NCBI GenBank assembly: GCA_023410905.1
Contig: JAEYPL010000157.1
Span: forward strand, 1-5,172
Direction of reading: 5' to 3'
From: Pseudomonadota bacterium
GTDB lineage: Bacteria > Pseudomonadota > Alphaproteobacteria > Rhizobiales > Hyphomicrobiaceae
DNA: 5,172 nucleotides
In this document: piece by piece, positions 4,214 through 5,172 of the stretch
Layout: each line of letters starts with the position of its first letter
How positions within the stretch are numbered: the first letter of the stretch is position 1
Position numbers and translations under genes: made by a program
Notes under the pieces: generated by a model
What the model was told of the DNA's origin: nothing
Database searches by the model: none
What the model saw: only the letters and a program-made list of their open reading frames with translations

Positions 4214-5047
4214 ATGCACAATCTCATTCTGAATGCTCAGACGCTCGGCCCCGATGTGTCTTTTGAGGCGCGCGTGAAGGCGGCGGCGAGCGCCGGCTAC
4301 AGAGGCCTCAGCATCCGCCCCTCGGAATACAATGGCGCGCTCAAGCAGGGGCTCGACGATGCGGCTATTCTGAAGCTGCTCGCCGAGAACAACGTCGAGG
4401 TTACCGAGATCGGTCTCGCCACCACGTGGCTGCCAGGTGCCGGCGGGCAGGCGGGTGTCGATGGCGACGAGCCGACGCTCTGGCACATGGCCGATCTCTT
4501 CAAACCGCGCCAGCTCAACTGCACCATGTGGGAGAACCAGCCGCTTCCGGACATGATCCGCGGTTTCGGCGTGCTCTGCGATCGCGCGGCGACCAAGGAT
4601 CTGCTCGTCGCGCTGGAGTTCATCCCGCATAGTGGCGTGCGCGACATGCTCGTCGGCTGGCAGATCGTCAACGGCGCGGCGCGTCCGAACGGCGGGCTGA
4701 TCTTCGATACGTGGCACTTCAAGCGTGGGGGTACGGCGCACGAAGCCATCACGACCGTGCCGCCGGAGAAGTGGTACACGCTGCAGCTCTCGGACGCGCG
4801 TGACGTGCCTTGGCCCGAGGTCAAGGAGGAGTCGCGCCACGGCCGACTGCTGCCGGGGGAAGGCGTAATCGATTTCGCCGACATTGTCGGCCGTCTCAAG
4901 GGCTATGGTTCCAACCCGACCATCAGCGTCGAGGTGATCAGCGATACGCTGCACCGCATGGATGCGGCGGAAGCCGCGCGCACGGCCATCGAGCCGTGTG
5001 TCGCGCTTCTCGAGCGGTTGGATGTGAAAGCGCCTTGGTGGAAGTAG
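4214..5047 (+). CDS. Sugar phosphate isomerase/epimerase-like TIM-barrel protein
   Basis: The 277-residue protein belongs to the xylose-isomerase-like/AP endonuclease 2 TIM-barrel superfamily. The barrel strands are visible in order: SFEARVKAAASAGYRGLSI (16-34), VEVTEIGLATTW (61-72), LVALEFIP (131-138), GLIFDTWHFKRGG (161-173), YTLQLSDAR (188-196) and TISVEVIS (236-243). Expected divalent-metal ligands are E135, D165 with H168 nearby, Q191 and E240; R171 may bind substrate. Members include sugar epimerases, hydroxypyruvate isomerase, inosose dehydratase and 3-dehydroshikimate dehydratase, so the reaction cannot be fixed. It is soluble with no signal peptide. It follows bolA by 41 bp and may be co-transcribed with it, although its metabolic partners are more likely the two oxidoreductases upstream. 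An intrinsic terminator ends the unit 29 bp past the stop. Confidence 0.87.
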   Translation: MHNLILNAQTLGPDVSFEARVKAAASAGYRGLSIRPSEYNGALKQGLDDAAILKLLAENNVEVTEIGLATTWLPGAGGQAGVDGDEPTLWHMADLFKPRQLNCTMWENQPLPDMIRGFGVLCDRAATKDLLVALEFIPHSGVRDMLVGWQIVNGAARPNGGLIFDTWHFKRGGTAHEAITTVPPEKWYTLQLSDARDVPWPEVKEESRHGRLLPGEGVIDFADIVGRLKGYGSNPTISVEVISDTLHRMDAAEAARTAIEPCVALLERLDVKAPWWK

Positions 5048-5076
5048 TGGGACGCGTGCATCGGCAGGATCTGGAG

Positions 5077-5108
5077 AGCCGAGGCCCCGAGAGGAGCCTC
5101 GGCTTTTT
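5077..5108 (+). terminator. Intrinsic terminator after the TIM-barrel gene
   Basis: AGCCGAGGC (5077-5085) pairs perfectly with GCCTCGGCT (5096-5104) around a 10-nt loop, and the T-run at 5104-5108 follows. It acts on the plus strand. No A-run precedes the left arm, so it is not an efficient terminator for the convergent minus-strand gene whose stop lies immediately beyond it. Confidence 0.9.
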
Positions 5109-5110
5109 CA

Positions 5111-5172
5111 TCAGCGGTAGAGATACTGCGGCACGACCAGCGTGATCGACGGGAAGATCGTGATCAGCATCA
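5111..5172 (-). CDS. C-terminal end of a membrane protein, probably TRAP transporter large permease (DctM-like), partial
   Basis: Read on the minus strand, the last 19 codons give MLITIFPSITLVVPQYLYR followed by TGA; a second in-frame TGA comes directly after. The gene continues beyond the right edge. The segment is a hydrophobic helix end with a Pro-containing turn and a short basic tail, which resembles the C-terminus of TRAP dicarboxylate transporter large permeases (helix ending in a (Y/I)FP...LP motif). With so few residues, another polytopic inner-membrane protein cannot be excluded. If correct, it would import an organic acid with DctP and DctQ partners expected further right, and it would supply the catabolic enzymes on the plus strand. 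Confidence 0.5.
   Translation of the reverse strand, partial: MLITIFPSITLVVPQYLYR

Noticed and set aside
4097..4954. 285-codon and nested 200-codon minus-strand frames opposite the TIM-barrel gene
   Set aside because: They are shadows of a well-supported plus-strand gene; their products are Arg- and Ser-rich and unlike any family I know.
1..5172. CRISPR array, tRNA, rRNA, insertion sequence or phage genes
   Set aside because: I looked for regularly spaced repeats, cloverleaf folds, transposase or integrase motifs and found none; the only repeats are the short hairpin elements described.

Overview
The window looks like chromosomal DNA of a GC-rich alphaproteobacterium, most likely Hyphomicrobiales (Rhizobiales). 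The grounds are strongly GC-biased third codon positions, a DUF815-type ATPase, an alphaproteobacterial-style BolA, and an apparent small RNA gene that resembles alphaproteobacterial families. This placement is inference; there is no rRNA or other phylogenetic marker in the window.

Layout. A NIPSNAP-family gene lies on the minus strand (72-398), with an oriented hairpin repeat just past its stop codon (1-44). A gene-poor stretch follows (399-936). Its right half holds what I consider the most interesting part of the window: two near-identical 11-bp palindromes (680-690, 711-721) sit around a promoter-like sequence, followed by a compact three-hairpin RNA ending in a strong intrinsic terminator (about 736-819). 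No plus-strand protein gene lies upstream of that terminator in the window, so it most simply ends a small RNA. Then come plus-strand genes for a DUF815 AAA+-like ATPase (937-1821), an NAD(P)-dependent beta-hydroxyacid-dehydrogenase-like oxidoreductase with a DUF1932 C-terminus (1874-2713) and an aldo/keto reductase (2761-3759). A 176-bp gap filled with hairpin repeats follows (3760-3935), then bolA (3936-4172) and a sugar-phosphate isomerase/epimerase-like TIM barrel (4214-5047), closed by an intrinsic terminator (5077-5108). The end of a convergent membrane-protein gene, probably a TRAP transporter large permease, enters from the right on the minus strand.

How the parts may work together. 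The two oxidoreductases, the TIM-barrel isomerase, the NIPSNAP protein and the possible TRAP permease fit a small-molecule (organic acid or sugar-acid) catabolic neighbourhood, but no substrate can be read from the sequence. The ATPase and bolA look like housekeeping genes interleaved with it. The candidate small RNA carries two CCUCC anti-Shine-Dalgarno motifs. One of them, with its flank, can pair over 11 bases (one bulge) with the ribosome binding site of the aldo/keto reductase, so a local regulatory link is possible but unproven.
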